A stretch of DNA of 30,567 bases from positions 1-30,567 of the forward strand of contig CACIOV010000003.1 in NCBI GenBank assembly GCA_902588335.1, in the 5' to 3' direction. Shown piece by piece: positions 22,412 through 30,567 of this stretch. Every line of letters starts with the position of its first letter. Position 1 is the stretch's first letter. This DNA comes from an uncultured Pelagibacteraceae bacterium (lineage in GTDB: Bacteria > Pseudomonadota > Alphaproteobacteria > Pelagibacterales > Pelagibacteraceae). The notes beneath the pieces were generated by a model that saw nothing but the letters and a program-made list of their open reading frames with translations, did no database searches and was not told the DNA's origin. The translations under genes were made by a program, and so were the position numbers.

Positions 22412-25400
22412 TTAGGTAGCGGAAAATTGTTTTTCTTCAAGATTCTTCTTTGACTGCTCTTCTAGTGAAGCATCTCGCTCATTTGCAATTTTTTGCCACT
22501 TCATTTTTGTTGAACCAGTACCTGCAGGAATTAAGCGGCCAACAATTACATTTTCCTTAAGTCCTTGGAGTGTATCAACTTTTCCTTTTATAGCAGCATC
22601 GGTAAGAACTCTTGTGGTTTCTTGAAATGAAGCTGCTGATATAAATGAATTTGTTTGCAAAGATGCTTTTGTAATTCCTAATAATATTCTTTCACCACCT
22701 GCAGGTTTTTTGCCAGCCTTTTTCAAAATTTCATTATGTCCTTCAAGTTCAATTTTATCAACGATTTCGCCAATTAAATATTTAGAATCTCCTGGTGTTT
22801 TAATTTCAATTTTCTTTAACATTTGTCTCAAGATAGTTTCTATATGTTTGTCGTTAATCACTACACCCTGAAGACGGTATACCTCTTGAACTTCATTTAC
22901 AAAATAATCTGTCAAAAATTCTATACCTAAAATTCTTAAAATGTCATGTGGTGCTGGACTTCCATCTAAAAGGTACTCACCTTTTTTTATATTTTCTCCT
23001 GGGTTAAAATTAATATGTCTTCCCTTAGGAATTAAATAAGATGATGATGTACCATCAGTTTTTTCTATAGAAACTTTTTGTTTACCTCTAAGTTCTTTCC
23101 CAAACTTAATGACTCCATCATTTTCAGCAATAATAGCACTATCTTTAGGTCTTCTTGCTTCAAATAAATTAGCAACTCTTGGTAATCCTCCTGTTATATC
23201 TTTTGTTTTCGATGTAGCTTTTGGAAGTCTTGCCAAAACATCACCGGCAGAAACATCTTGACCATCGTTAACTGATAGAATTGAGTCAGGAACTAAGTAG
23301 TATCTAGCTTCGTTATCATCAGCTTTTTTTACAACATTACCCTTTTCATCTCTTAATGTTATTCTAGGTTTTAGTTCAGTATTTTTTGATTGTGATCTCC
23401 AATCCAAAACTGATTTTGAAGTTATGCCAGTTGCATCATCCATTATTTCAGCTAATGAAACGCCATCAACTAAATCCATATAATTTGCTACACCACTCTT
23501 TTCTGCAATAACTGGTAGCGTATAAGGATCCCACTCGCAGATTTTTTTTCCTTTTTTAACTTCTTCATCGTTATCACAATAAAGTTTGGCTCCATAAGGA
23601 ACTTTGTAAATAGCAAGTTGACGTCCATTTTCATCTTCTATTGAAACTTGTGTATTTCTTCCCATAATAATTTTATTCTTTTTAGAATCTTCAATAACAT
23701 TCCTATTAATTATTTTAATTTTTCCAGATGAATGAGCAACAGCTTGTGACTCCTCTTTTATTTGTGCTGTACCACCTACGTGGAATGTTCTCATTGTTAA
23801 TTGGGTTCCTGGTTCACCAATAGATTGAGCTGCTATCATTCCAATAGCTTCACCTTCGGAAACTAATTTACCACGTGATAAATCTCTTCCGTAAGACATT
23901 GCACAAACCCCACTCTTTGAACCACATGTAATTACGGAATAAACTCTAACGGATTTCACTCCAGCAGCATCGATTTTCTCGCAAGCTTCTTCGTCTATCA
24001 TTTCTTTTTTCTTTAAAACTATTTCTCCTGTAATAGGGTGTTTAATATCATCAAAAGCTACTCTTCCGAGAATTCTTTCTGATAGACTCACCATGATGTT
24101 TCCTCCTTCGATAATTTCACTCATTGTTAAGCAATCTTTAGTTTTGCAATCACAATCAGTTTTAGTTATAGATATATCTTGAGCAACATCACAAAGTCGT
24201 CTAGTTAAATATCCAGAATTTGCTGTTTTAAGAGCTGTATCAGCTAAACCTTTTCTGGCACCGTGAGTAGAGTTAAAATATTCTAATGCAGTCAATCCTT
24301 CTTTAAAATTTGCTGTAATTGGTGTTTCTATAATTTCTCCAGATGGTTTTGCTATTAAGCCTCTCATACCAGCTAACTGTTTCATTTGAGCAGCCGAACC
24401 TCTAGCGCCAGAATTTGCCATCATAAAAACTGAATTTGTCTCTATTCTATCGTTAGGCATTATTTTTGTAGCAGAAGAAATTTCCTTCATCATTTCATTA
24501 GCAACTAAATCTGTACACTTAGACCAAACATCGACAACTTTATTATACTTTTCTCCTCTAGTAATTAACCCTTCTGAATATTGAGTTTCATAGTCCTCTA
24601 TTTGTTTTTTTGCATCATTGACTAATTTTTCTTTAGTTTTTGGAATAATTAAGTCGTCTTTTCCAAATGAAATTGCTGCCTTAAATGCATGTTTAAAACC
24701 TAAAGCTTTTAATTTATCACAAAAAATCACAGTTTCTTTTTGTCCACAAAAACGATAGATCACATCTATTATTTCAGAAATATTTTTCTTAGACAAAATT
24801 TTATCAATTAAACTAAATTTAATTTTATGATGTTTGGGCAAAATATTAGATAAAATAAATCTGCCTGCTGTACTTTTGTGTTTTTCAAAAATTTTATTTC
24901 CCTTATCATCAACCGTTTCAAACCTACAAATTATTTCTGAGTGGAGGCTAATATGTTTTGACTCTATAGCCTGTTCAACTTCTGTAACATTTGTAAAATA
25001 ACCTTTGGGTTTAATTTTTTTATTACTTAATTCACTGGACTGTGATAAATAATAAATACCTAATACCATATCTTGGCTAGGGACAATAATAGGTTTTCCA
25101 TTTGATGGACTTAGAATATTATTTGTAGACATCATTAAAACACGTGCTTCTAACTGAGCTTCTAAACTTAGTGGAACATGCACTGCCATTTGATCTCCAT
25201 CAAAATCAGCATTAAATGCGGCGCAAACTAAAGGATGTAATTCTATAGCATTTCCCTCAATTAATTTTGCTTCAAAAGCTTGGACGCCAAGTCTATGCAA
25301 GGTTGGAGCTCTGTTTAATATAACCGGATGTTCTCTTATAATTGTTTCTAATGCGTCCCAAACTTCGGGTTTTTCTTTGTCGACCATTCTTTTTGCCTGC

Positions 25401-26593
25401 TTAATTGTTGTTGCTAAACCAAGTTTATCTAACCTGGAGTATAGAAAGGGCTTAAATAGTTCTACTGCCATCTTTTTAGGAAGTCCGCACTGATGAAGTA
25501 ATAATTCTGGACCAGCTACAATTACTGACCTACCAGAATAATCAACTCTTTTTCCTAATAAATTTTGTCTAAATCTTCCTTGTTTACCTTTTAACATTTC
25601 CGCTAATGATTTAAGTGGACGTTTACCAGTGCCAGTAATTACTCTTCCTCTTCGTCCATTATCAAACAATGCATCAACAGATTCTTGCAACATTCTTTTT
25701 TCATTACGCACAATTATATCTGGGGCCTTTAAATCCATTAATCTTTTTAATCTGTTGTTTCTATTAATAACTCTTCTATACAAATCATTTAAGTCTGAAG
25801 TAGCAAATCTACCTCCATCTAATGGAACTAAAGGTCTAAGTTCTGGCGGAATAACTGGAATGCTTGTTAAAATCATCCATTCTGGTTTATTTCCTGAATC
25901 AATAAACGATTCCATTAATTTTAATCTCTTAAGAGCCTTTTCTTCAGCAACTTTTGATTTAATTTCTTTAAGTTGTAATCTTAACTTATTTCTTTCTGCC
26001 TCTAGATCTAAATTTATTAACATTTTTCTTATTGCCTCAGCTCCTATACCTACCTCAAAATTATCATCACCATATTCTTCTTGTGCTTTTGTGTACTCTT
26101 CTTCGGATAAAAGTTGATTTTTTTTGAGTTTAGTAAGACCAGGTTCAATAACAAGAAAACTTTCAAAATATAAAACTTTTTCAACATCTTTAAGCTTCAT
26201 ATCAATAGCTGCTGAAATTCTGCTTGGGAGTGATTTTAAAAACCAAATATGTGCAACGGGTGAGGCTAATTCTATATGACCCATTCTATCTCTTCTTACA
26301 TTTGATTTAGTAACTTCAACACCACATTTTTCACAGATTATTCCTCTAAATTTCATTCTTTTGTATTTACCACACAAACATTCATAATCTTTTATTGGTC
26401 CAAAAATTCTTGCACAAAAAAGACCGTCTTTTTCAGGCTTAAATGTTCTATAATTTATCGTTTCAGGTTTCTTTATTTCTCCAAATGACCAGGATTTTAT
26501 TTTTTCCGGACTAGCTAATGTAATTTTTATTTTACTGAATTGTTGTTCTGTAGTAGCAGTCTGTTTAAAAAGTTTACTTATTTCTTTTTTCAT
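22412..26593 (-). CDS. rpoC: DNA-directed RNA polymerase subunit beta'
   Basis: Catalytic subunit of RNA polymerase with 1393 residues, a usual alphaproteobacterial length. Zinc site 1 is intact near residues 70-90 (CLCG and CEKCG). The active-site motif NADFDGDQMAVH lies near 460, with RAPTLHRLGVQAFE before it. The trigger-loop/bridge-helix half includes MANSGARGSAAQMKQLAGMR, SIGEPGTQLTMRTFHVGGTA and, near the end, GRLIPAGTG. In zinc site 2, Cys 814, 890 and 897 are present but residue 900, normally Cys, is Ser (TCT at 23894-23896), while extra Cys occur at 816 and 821. It is 6 bp after rpoB; the frame is complete. Confidence 0.97.
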   Translation of the reverse strand: MKKEISKLFKQTATTEQQFSKIKITLASPEKIKSWSFGEIKKPETINYRTFKPEKDGLFCARIFGPIKDYECLCGKYKRMKFRGIICEKCGVEVTKSNVRRDRMGHIELASPVAHIWFLKSLPSRISAAIDMKLKDVEKVLYFESFLVIEPGLTKLKKNQLLSEEEYTKAQEEYGDDNFEVGIGAEAIRKMLINLDLEAERNKLRLQLKEIKSKVAEEKALKRLKLMESFIDSGNKPEWMILTSIPVIPPELRPLVPLDGGRFATSDLNDLYRRVINRNNRLKRLMDLKAPDIIVRNEKRMLQESVDALFDNGRRGRVITGTGKRPLKSLAEMLKGKQGRFRQNLLGKRVDYSGRSVIVAGPELLLHQCGLPKKMAVELFKPFLYSRLDKLGLATTIKQAKRMVDKEKPEVWDALETIIREHPVILNRAPTLHRLGVQAFEAKLIEGNAIELHPLVCAAFNADFDGDQMAVHVPLSLEAQLEARVLMMSTNNILSPSNGKPIIVPSQDMVLGIYYLSQSSELSNKKIKPKGYFTNVTEVEQAIESKHISLHSEIICRFETVDDKGNKIFEKHKSTAGRFILSNILPKHHKIKFSLIDKILSKKNISEIIDVIYRFCGQKETVIFCDKLKALGFKHAFKAAISFGKDDLIIPKTKEKLVNDAKKQIEDYETQYSEGLITRGEKYNKVVDVWSKCTDLVANEMMKEISSATKIMPNDRIETNSVFMMANSGARGSAAQMKQLAGMRGLIAKPSGEIIETPITANFKEGLTALEYFNSTHGARKGLADTALKTANSGYLTRRLCDVAQDISITKTDCDCKTKDCLTMSEIIEGGNIMVSLSERILGRVAFDDIKHPITGEIVLKKKEMIDEEACEKIDAAGVKSVRVYSVITCGSKSGVCAMSYGRDLSRGKLVSEGEAIGMIAAQSIGEPGTQLTMRTFHVGGTAQIKEESQAVAHSSGKIKIINRNVIEDSKKNKIIMGRNTQVSIEDENGRQLAIYKVPYGAKLYCDNDEEVKKGKKICEWDPYTLPVIAEKSGVANYMDLVDGVSLAEIMDDATGITSKSVLDWRSQSKNTELKPRITLRDEKGNVVKKADDNEARYYLVPDSILSVNDGQDVSAGDVLARLPKATSKTKDITGGLPRVANLFEARRPKDSAIIAENDGVIKFGKELRGKQKVSIEKTDGTSSSYLIPKGRHINFNPGENIKKGEYLLDGSPAPHDILRILGIEFLTDYFVNEVQEVYRLQGVVINDKHIETILRQMLKKIEIKTPGDSKYLIGEIVDKIELEGHNEILKKAGKKPAGGERILLGITKASLQTNSFISAASFQETTRVLTDAAIKGKVDTLQGLKENVIVGRLIPAGTGSTKMKWQKIANERDASLEEQSKKNLEEKQFSAT

Positions 26594-26599
26594 AAAAAT

Positions 26600-29500
26600 T
26601 TAATTTAAATCTATATTTAAAGCTAGTGATTTTATTTCCTTAATTAAAACATTGAAAGACTCTGGTACTCCAGATTCAAATTTATCATCTCCTTTAACTA
26701 TCGTTTCATAAACTTTTGTTCTACCTGCTACGTCATCAGATTTAACAGTTAAAATCTCTTGTAAAGTATATGATGCTCCATAAGCCTCTAAAGCCCAAAC
26801 CTCCATCTCTCCAAATCTTTGTCCACCCAATTGCGCTTTTCCACCTAAAGGTTGTTGTGTAACTAAACTATAAGGTCCTGTTGATCGTGCGTGAATTTTA
26901 TCTTCAACTAAATGATGGAGTTTAAGCATATATATAATTCCAACGGTAACTTTTCTATCAAACTGTTCTCCAGTTCGGCCGTCCCACAAAGCGGTTTGGC
27001 CTGATGAAGGTAATTCAGCAAAGTTTAGCAATTTTGTTACATCTTCGACAGAAGCTCCATCAAATACTGGTGTTGATATTGGTACACCAGCCGATAAATT
27101 TGAGGTTAATTCCTCAAATTCTTTTTCTTTTAATGGTTTAATTTTATCTTCATAAATTTTATCTCCATAAACTTTTTTTAGAATTTCCTTTATTAAAATA
27201 TTTTTTTTACTCATTTCGTTGTGTTTTTTTATAATTTGGCTAATTTTTTCGCCAAGTTCAGCGCAGGCCCACCCTAAATGGGTTTCCAAGATTTGCCCAA
27301 CGTTCATTCTGCTAGGAACTCCTAATGGATTAAGAACAACATCTACAGGTTTTCCACTTTCCATATATGGCATATCTTCTACAGGTACAATTTTACTTAT
27401 AACGCCTTTGTTTCCATGCCTACCTGCCATCTTATCACCAGGTTTTAAACTTCTTTTAACAGCAACAAAAACTTTTACCATTTTTAAGACATTGGGCAAA
27501 AGATCATCTCCTTGTTGTATTTTTTCAACCTTATCTTCAAATCTATTTTTTATATCCTTTTTAATATTTATATATTGGTCCTTAAGAATTTTAAGATCAT
27601 TATTTTCTTTTTTGTCTTCAAATTGCAATCTCCAAATATCATTTAGATTTATATTATCTAAATCTTTTGAAGTTAAATTGGTGTGTGCTTTAAGTTGTTT
27701 AAAATCGGAGCTTAACTTTTTATTTTTAATCATGTCCTGAGCTCTAATTTTTACATTTCTTTCAAGAATTTCTTCCTCTACTGATTTATCTTCTTGAACA
27801 GATTCTATTTCAGATCTCTCAATGGCTGTTGATCTTTCGTCTTTTTCAATTCCATGTCTGTTAAATACTCTCACATCAATAACTATTCCATTGCTCCCTG
27901 GAGGCATTTTTAATGATGAATCTCTTACATCTGTAGCCTTTTCTCCAAATATTGATCTAAGTAATTTTTCTTCGGGATTAGATATACTGTCACCTTTAGG
28001 TGTTACCTTGCCAACCAATATATCTCCCGCTTTAACTTCAGCACCAATATATACTATTCCTGATTCATCTAAATTCCTTAATGATTCTTCGCTCATGTTT
28101 GGAATATCTCTTGTGATCTCCTCAGTACCTAATTTTGTATCTCTAGTCATTAATTCATACTCTTCAATATGAACCGATGTGAAAACATCGTCAGTTACAC
28201 ATCTCTCAGAAATTAAGATTGAATCTTCAAAATTATAACCAAGCCATGGCATGAATGCTACTGTAACATTTTTACCTAAAGCCAATTCACCTAATTTTGT
28301 TGAAGGACCATCAGCAATAATGTCTCCTTTTTTAATAACATCCCCGACTTTAACTAAAGGTTTTTGGTTAATGGTGGTGTTCTGATTTGACTTTTGGAAT
28401 TTGAATAAATTATAAATATCCACACCTGATTTTGATAGGTCTTTTTCGAACGCTTTAACTACTATTCTTTTTCCATCAATTTTATCAACAACTCCATCTC
28501 TTTTAGAAATAATTGTTACTCCTGAATCTATAGCAACATCTCTCTCGATTCCTGTTCCAACGAGTGGTGATTCAGGTTTTATTAAAGGTACAGCTTGTCT
28601 CATCATGTTTGAACCCATCAATGCTCTATTAGCATCATCATTTTCTAAAAATGGTATTAATGAAGCCGCAACAGATACTAATTGTTTTGGTGAAACGTCT
28701 ACATACTCAACTGAATCAGGTTTTGATAAAATGAAATTAAGAGATTTTCTACATGATATTAATTCTTCTGTGAAACGACCACCTTTATCTATATGTGTAT
28801 TTGCTTGTGCTATTGTATATTTTTCTTCTTCTATTGCAGATAAATATTCTATTTTATTGGTGACCAAACCATCTACAACTTTTCTGTAAGGACTTTCTAT
28901 AAAACCATATTTATTTACTCGAGAAAAAGTTGCAAGACTATTTATTAATCCTATGTTTGGACCTTCTGGTGTTTCTATTGGACATATTCGCCCATAATGA
29001 GTCGGGTGCACATCTCTAACCTCAAAACCAGCTCTTTCTCTTGTAAGTCCTCCTGGTCCCAATGCTGAAACTCTTCTTTTGTGTGTTATTTCAGATAGGG
29101 GATTTGTTTGATCCATAAATTGTGATAATTGAGATGTTGCAAAAAAATCTTTAAGCGCTGCTGTAATTGGGCGTGGATTTATTAAATCTTGAGGCATGGC
29201 AGATTCTACTTCTAAAAGAGTTGACATTTTTTCTTTTATAACTCTTTCCATTCGTAAAATTCCTATTCTAAATTGATTCTCAACAAGCTCTCCGACCGAT
29301 CTTACTCTTCTATTTCCTAAATGGTCTATATCATCAACTTCTCCCTTACCATCTCGTAAGTCTAACATGTGCTTTACTATTGCTATAATATCGTCGTTTC
29401 TAAGAATAGTTATATCGTCACTACAATTTAGTTGTAATTTATTATTTAATTTAACTCTTCCTACATCTGAAAGATCGTATCGCACAGATGTAAAAAACAA

Positions 29501-29803
29501 ATTATTGAAGATTTCTTTAGCAACATCAAAAGATGGAGGTTCACCAGGACGTAAAACTTTATAAATATCGTTAATGGCTTCTTCTTTTGAATTATTTTTA
29601 TCAATATTTAATGTATCAATTAAATAAGGACCCTTATTAATAAAGTCAACATCAGCTATTTCAAGTGTTTCTATTTTATATTCTAAAATTTTATCAATAT
29701 TTTCCTGTGTAATAGAGGAGCCTGATTTTAAAAAAACTTCTTTATCTGATGGATTTTTTAAATCTTTTTTTACATATTTTCCTAAAAAAATAATTAGATG
29801 CAA
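26600..29803 (-). CDS. rpoB: RNA polymerase subunit beta, 3' part of a frame-interrupted rpoB
   Basis: About 1065 residues covering the C-terminal four fifths of beta. RpoB-like sequence begins with FLGKYVKKDL (about 29790 downward) and runs through DLRDGKGEVDDIDHLGNRRV and the rifampicin region LSQFMDQTNPLSEITHKRRV with ALGPGGLTRERAGFEVRDVH (about 28950-29140, drug-sensitive residues). Then come FMPWLGYNFEDSILISE, GDKMAGRHGNKGVISKI and the C-terminal QLGGQRFGEMEVWALEAYGA clamp segment. The TTG at 29803 only opens the frame formally and has no Shine-Dalgarno; this is a continuation of the upstream part, not a likely separate start. It ends 6 bp before rpoC. Confidence 0.9.
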   Translation of the reverse strand: MHLIIFLGKYVKKDLKNPSDKEVFLKSGSSITQENIDKILEYKIETLEIADVDFINKGPYLIDTLNIDKNNSKEEAINDIYKVLRPGEPPSFDVAKEIFNNLFFTSVRYDLSDVGRVKLNNKLQLNCSDDITILRNDDIIAIVKHMLDLRDGKGEVDDIDHLGNRRVRSVGELVENQFRIGILRMERVIKEKMSTLLEVESAMPQDLINPRPITAALKDFFATSQLSQFMDQTNPLSEITHKRRVSALGPGGLTRERAGFEVRDVHPTHYGRICPIETPEGPNIGLINSLATFSRVNKYGFIESPYRKVVDGLVTNKIEYLSAIEEEKYTIAQANTHIDKGGRFTEELISCRKSLNFILSKPDSVEYVDVSPKQLVSVAASLIPFLENDDANRALMGSNMMRQAVPLIKPESPLVGTGIERDVAIDSGVTIISKRDGVVDKIDGKRIVVKAFEKDLSKSGVDIYNLFKFQKSNQNTTINQKPLVKVGDVIKKGDIIADGPSTKLGELALGKNVTVAFMPWLGYNFEDSILISERCVTDDVFTSVHIEEYELMTRDTKLGTEEITRDIPNMSEESLRNLDESGIVYIGAEVKAGDILVGKVTPKGDSISNPEEKLLRSIFGEKATDVRDSSLKMPPGSNGIVIDVRVFNRHGIEKDERSTAIERSEIESVQEDKSVEEEILERNVKIRAQDMIKNKKLSSDFKQLKAHTNLTSKDLDNINLNDIWRLQFEDKKENNDLKILKDQYINIKKDIKNRFEDKVEKIQQGDDLLPNVLKMVKVFVAVKRSLKPGDKMAGRHGNKGVISKIVPVEDMPYMESGKPVDVVLNPLGVPSRMNVGQILETHLGWACAELGEKISQIIKKHNEMSKKNILIKEILKKVYGDKIYEDKIKPLKEKEFEELTSNLSAGVPISTPVFDGASVEDVTKLLNFAELPSSGQTALWDGRTGEQFDRKVTVGIIYMLKLHHLVEDKIHARSTGPYSLVTQQPLGGKAQLGGQRFGEMEVWALEAYGASYTLQEILTVKSDDVAGRTKVYETIVKGDDKFESGVPESFNVLIKEIKSLALNIDLN

Positions 29804-30567
29804 AAGAGATATTTTTTAATCCTTGGTCAAATAATTTTTTTGCAATAATAAAATTTATCTTGGAGCCTTTCTGCAATACTTTCTTATTATTATTTGAATC
29901 TACTAAATCAGTTTTTAACTTAACAGGGCGCTTATAATCATCTGGATTAAATTTAGTTGACCATAAGTTTTTATTTTTATCGAAACTAAATGTATTAAAG
30001 TCATAAAATAAGTCTAAAATTTCTCTTCTATTATAACCTATTGCGTACAATAGTGTTGTGATTGGTAATTTTCTTTTTCTGTCAATTCTGAAATATAAAA
30101 GGTCTTTAGCATCATATTCAAAATCTAACCAAGAGCCTCTGTTAGGTATAATTCTACAATTAAATAATAACTTTCCACTTGCATGCGTTTTTCCTTTATC
30201 ATGATCAAAAAAAACACCTGGACTTCTATGCATTTGATTTACAACTACTCTTTCAACACCGTTGATAACAAAAGTACCACTTGGTGTCATGAGAGGGATA
30301 TCTCCCATATAAACTTCTTGTTCTTTAGCTGACAAAACCTGTTTAGTATTATTTTCAACATCAATGTCATAAATAACTAATCGCAGAGTGGGTTTTAATG
30401 ATGAAGAATAAGTCAAATCTCTTTGGCGACACTCATCCACATCAAATTTTGGTTTTTCAAGACGAAATGAGATATATTCTAAAGTGGCTTTGTCTGATAA
30501 TTCCTCTATAGGAAAAATACTTCTAAAAACTTTATCAAGACCTTTTTGTAAATTTGATTTATTTGTA
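29742..30567 (-). CDS. rpoB: RNA polymerase subunit beta, 5' part of a frame-interrupted rpoB (N-terminus off the right edge)
   Basis: The frame is open at the window edge and reads GLDKVFRSIFPIEELSDKAT, LEYISFRLEKPKFDVDECRQ, TYSSSLKPTLRLVIYDID, VYMGDIPLMTPSGTFVINGV, ERVVVNQMHRSPGVFFDHDK and LDFEYDAKDLLYFRIDRKRK, all standard for the beta subunit lobes; roughly the first 30-40 residues are missing off-window. After SFASNYF the frame leaves the RpoB match and stops 13 codons later at 29742, while the homology resumes one base out of register in the 3' part. Upstream rplKAJL is expected but not visible. Confidence 0.9.
   Translation of the reverse strand, partial: TNKSNLQKGLDKVFRSIFPIEELSDKATLEYISFRLEKPKFDVDECRQRDLTYSSSLKPTLRLVIYDIDVENNTKQVLSAKEQEVYMGDIPLMTPSGTFVINGVERVVVNQMHRSPGVFFDHDKGKTHASGKLLFNCRIIPNRGSWLDFEYDAKDLLYFRIDRKRKLPITTLLYAIGYNRREILDLFYDFNTFSFDKNKNLWSTKFNPDDYKRPVKLKTDLVDSNNNKKVLQKGSKINFIIAKKLFDQGLKNISFASNYFFRKICKKRFKKSIR
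29784..29790 (-). other. site of the rpoB frame change (homopolymer T7 on the coding strand)
   Basis: On the coding strand the sequence is AAT TAT TTT TTT AGG. RpoB homology moves from this frame to the +1 frame (TTA GGA AAA TAT GTA) within the run. Removing one T gives SNYFLGKYVKKDL, which fits the family (relatives have LFGRYLAEDL or similar here). This could be a sequencing or assembly indel, a real mutation, or a recoding site. Confidence 0.7.

Noticed and set aside
28950..29140. Rifampicin-resistance changes in rpoB, and streptomycin-resistance changes in rpsL
   Set aside because: The rifampicin region and the two key S12 lysines match the usual drug-sensitive sequences.
29742..29803. 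rpoB as two genuine separate genes encoding a split beta subunit
   Set aside because: The downstream frame has only a TTG without Shine-Dalgarno, and the upstream frame ends in 13 residues that do not fit RpoB while homology continues unbroken in the +1 frame. A frame change explains this better than a clean split.

Overview
The window is AT-rich (by eye roughly 30% GC, with many A and T runs) and looks like the chromosome of a streamlined alphaproteobacterium. The clearest clue is gene order: adk lies between secY and rpsM, as in Alphaproteobacteria, inside a fused ribosomal protein super-cluster. S14 is the 101-residue form without zinc ligands. A Pelagibacterales/HIMB59-like or Rickettsiales-like order fits the base composition and tight packing, but I cannot assign the order from this window alone.

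Right two thirds (about 6.1-30.6 kb, all minus strand, read right to left): rpoB (5' end off the window), rpoC, rpsL, rpsG, fusA, rpsJ, rplC, rplD, rplW, rplB, rpsS, rplV, rpsC, rplP, rpmC, rpsQ, rplN, rplX, rplE, rpsN, rpsH, rplF, rplR, rpsE, rplO, secY, adk, rpsM, rpsK, rpoA, rplQ. This is the fused rpoBC / str / S10 / spc / alpha cluster: RNA polymerase core, EF-G, ribosomal proteins and the Sec translocon channel. Spacing is a few bases or an overlap almost everywhere. The only sizeable breaks are 184 bp between rpoC and rpsL and 57 bp between adk and rpsM, and both contain promoter-like sequence. Two usual members are missing from their usual places: tuf (between fusA and rpsJ) and rpmD (between rpsE and rplO).

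Left fifth (1-6.1 kb): mixed-strand housekeeping genes. A RluC/RluD-type pseudouridine synthase (minus) converges on lipB (plus); mgtE (minus) diverges from lipB and converges on panC (plus); galU and ugd (minus) diverge from panC; and cmk (minus, partial) runs off the left edge. Intergenic spaces are at most 57 bp and convergent genes overlap at their ends. No stretch over 300 bases lacks a gene, and I see no tRNA, rRNA, mobile element, CRISPR array or long repeat.

Most notable points: rpoB is split by a one-base frame change at a seven-base homopolymer; Ugd lacks most of its C-terminal UDP-binding domain, and its gene ends inside the start of cmk; RpoC has lost the fourth cysteine of its second zinc site but has extra cysteines beside the first; S19, L3 and L17 carry long low-complexity C-terminal tails. 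The window is otherwise an ordinary core-genome region. I do not see a novel defence, mobile or biosynthetic system in it.
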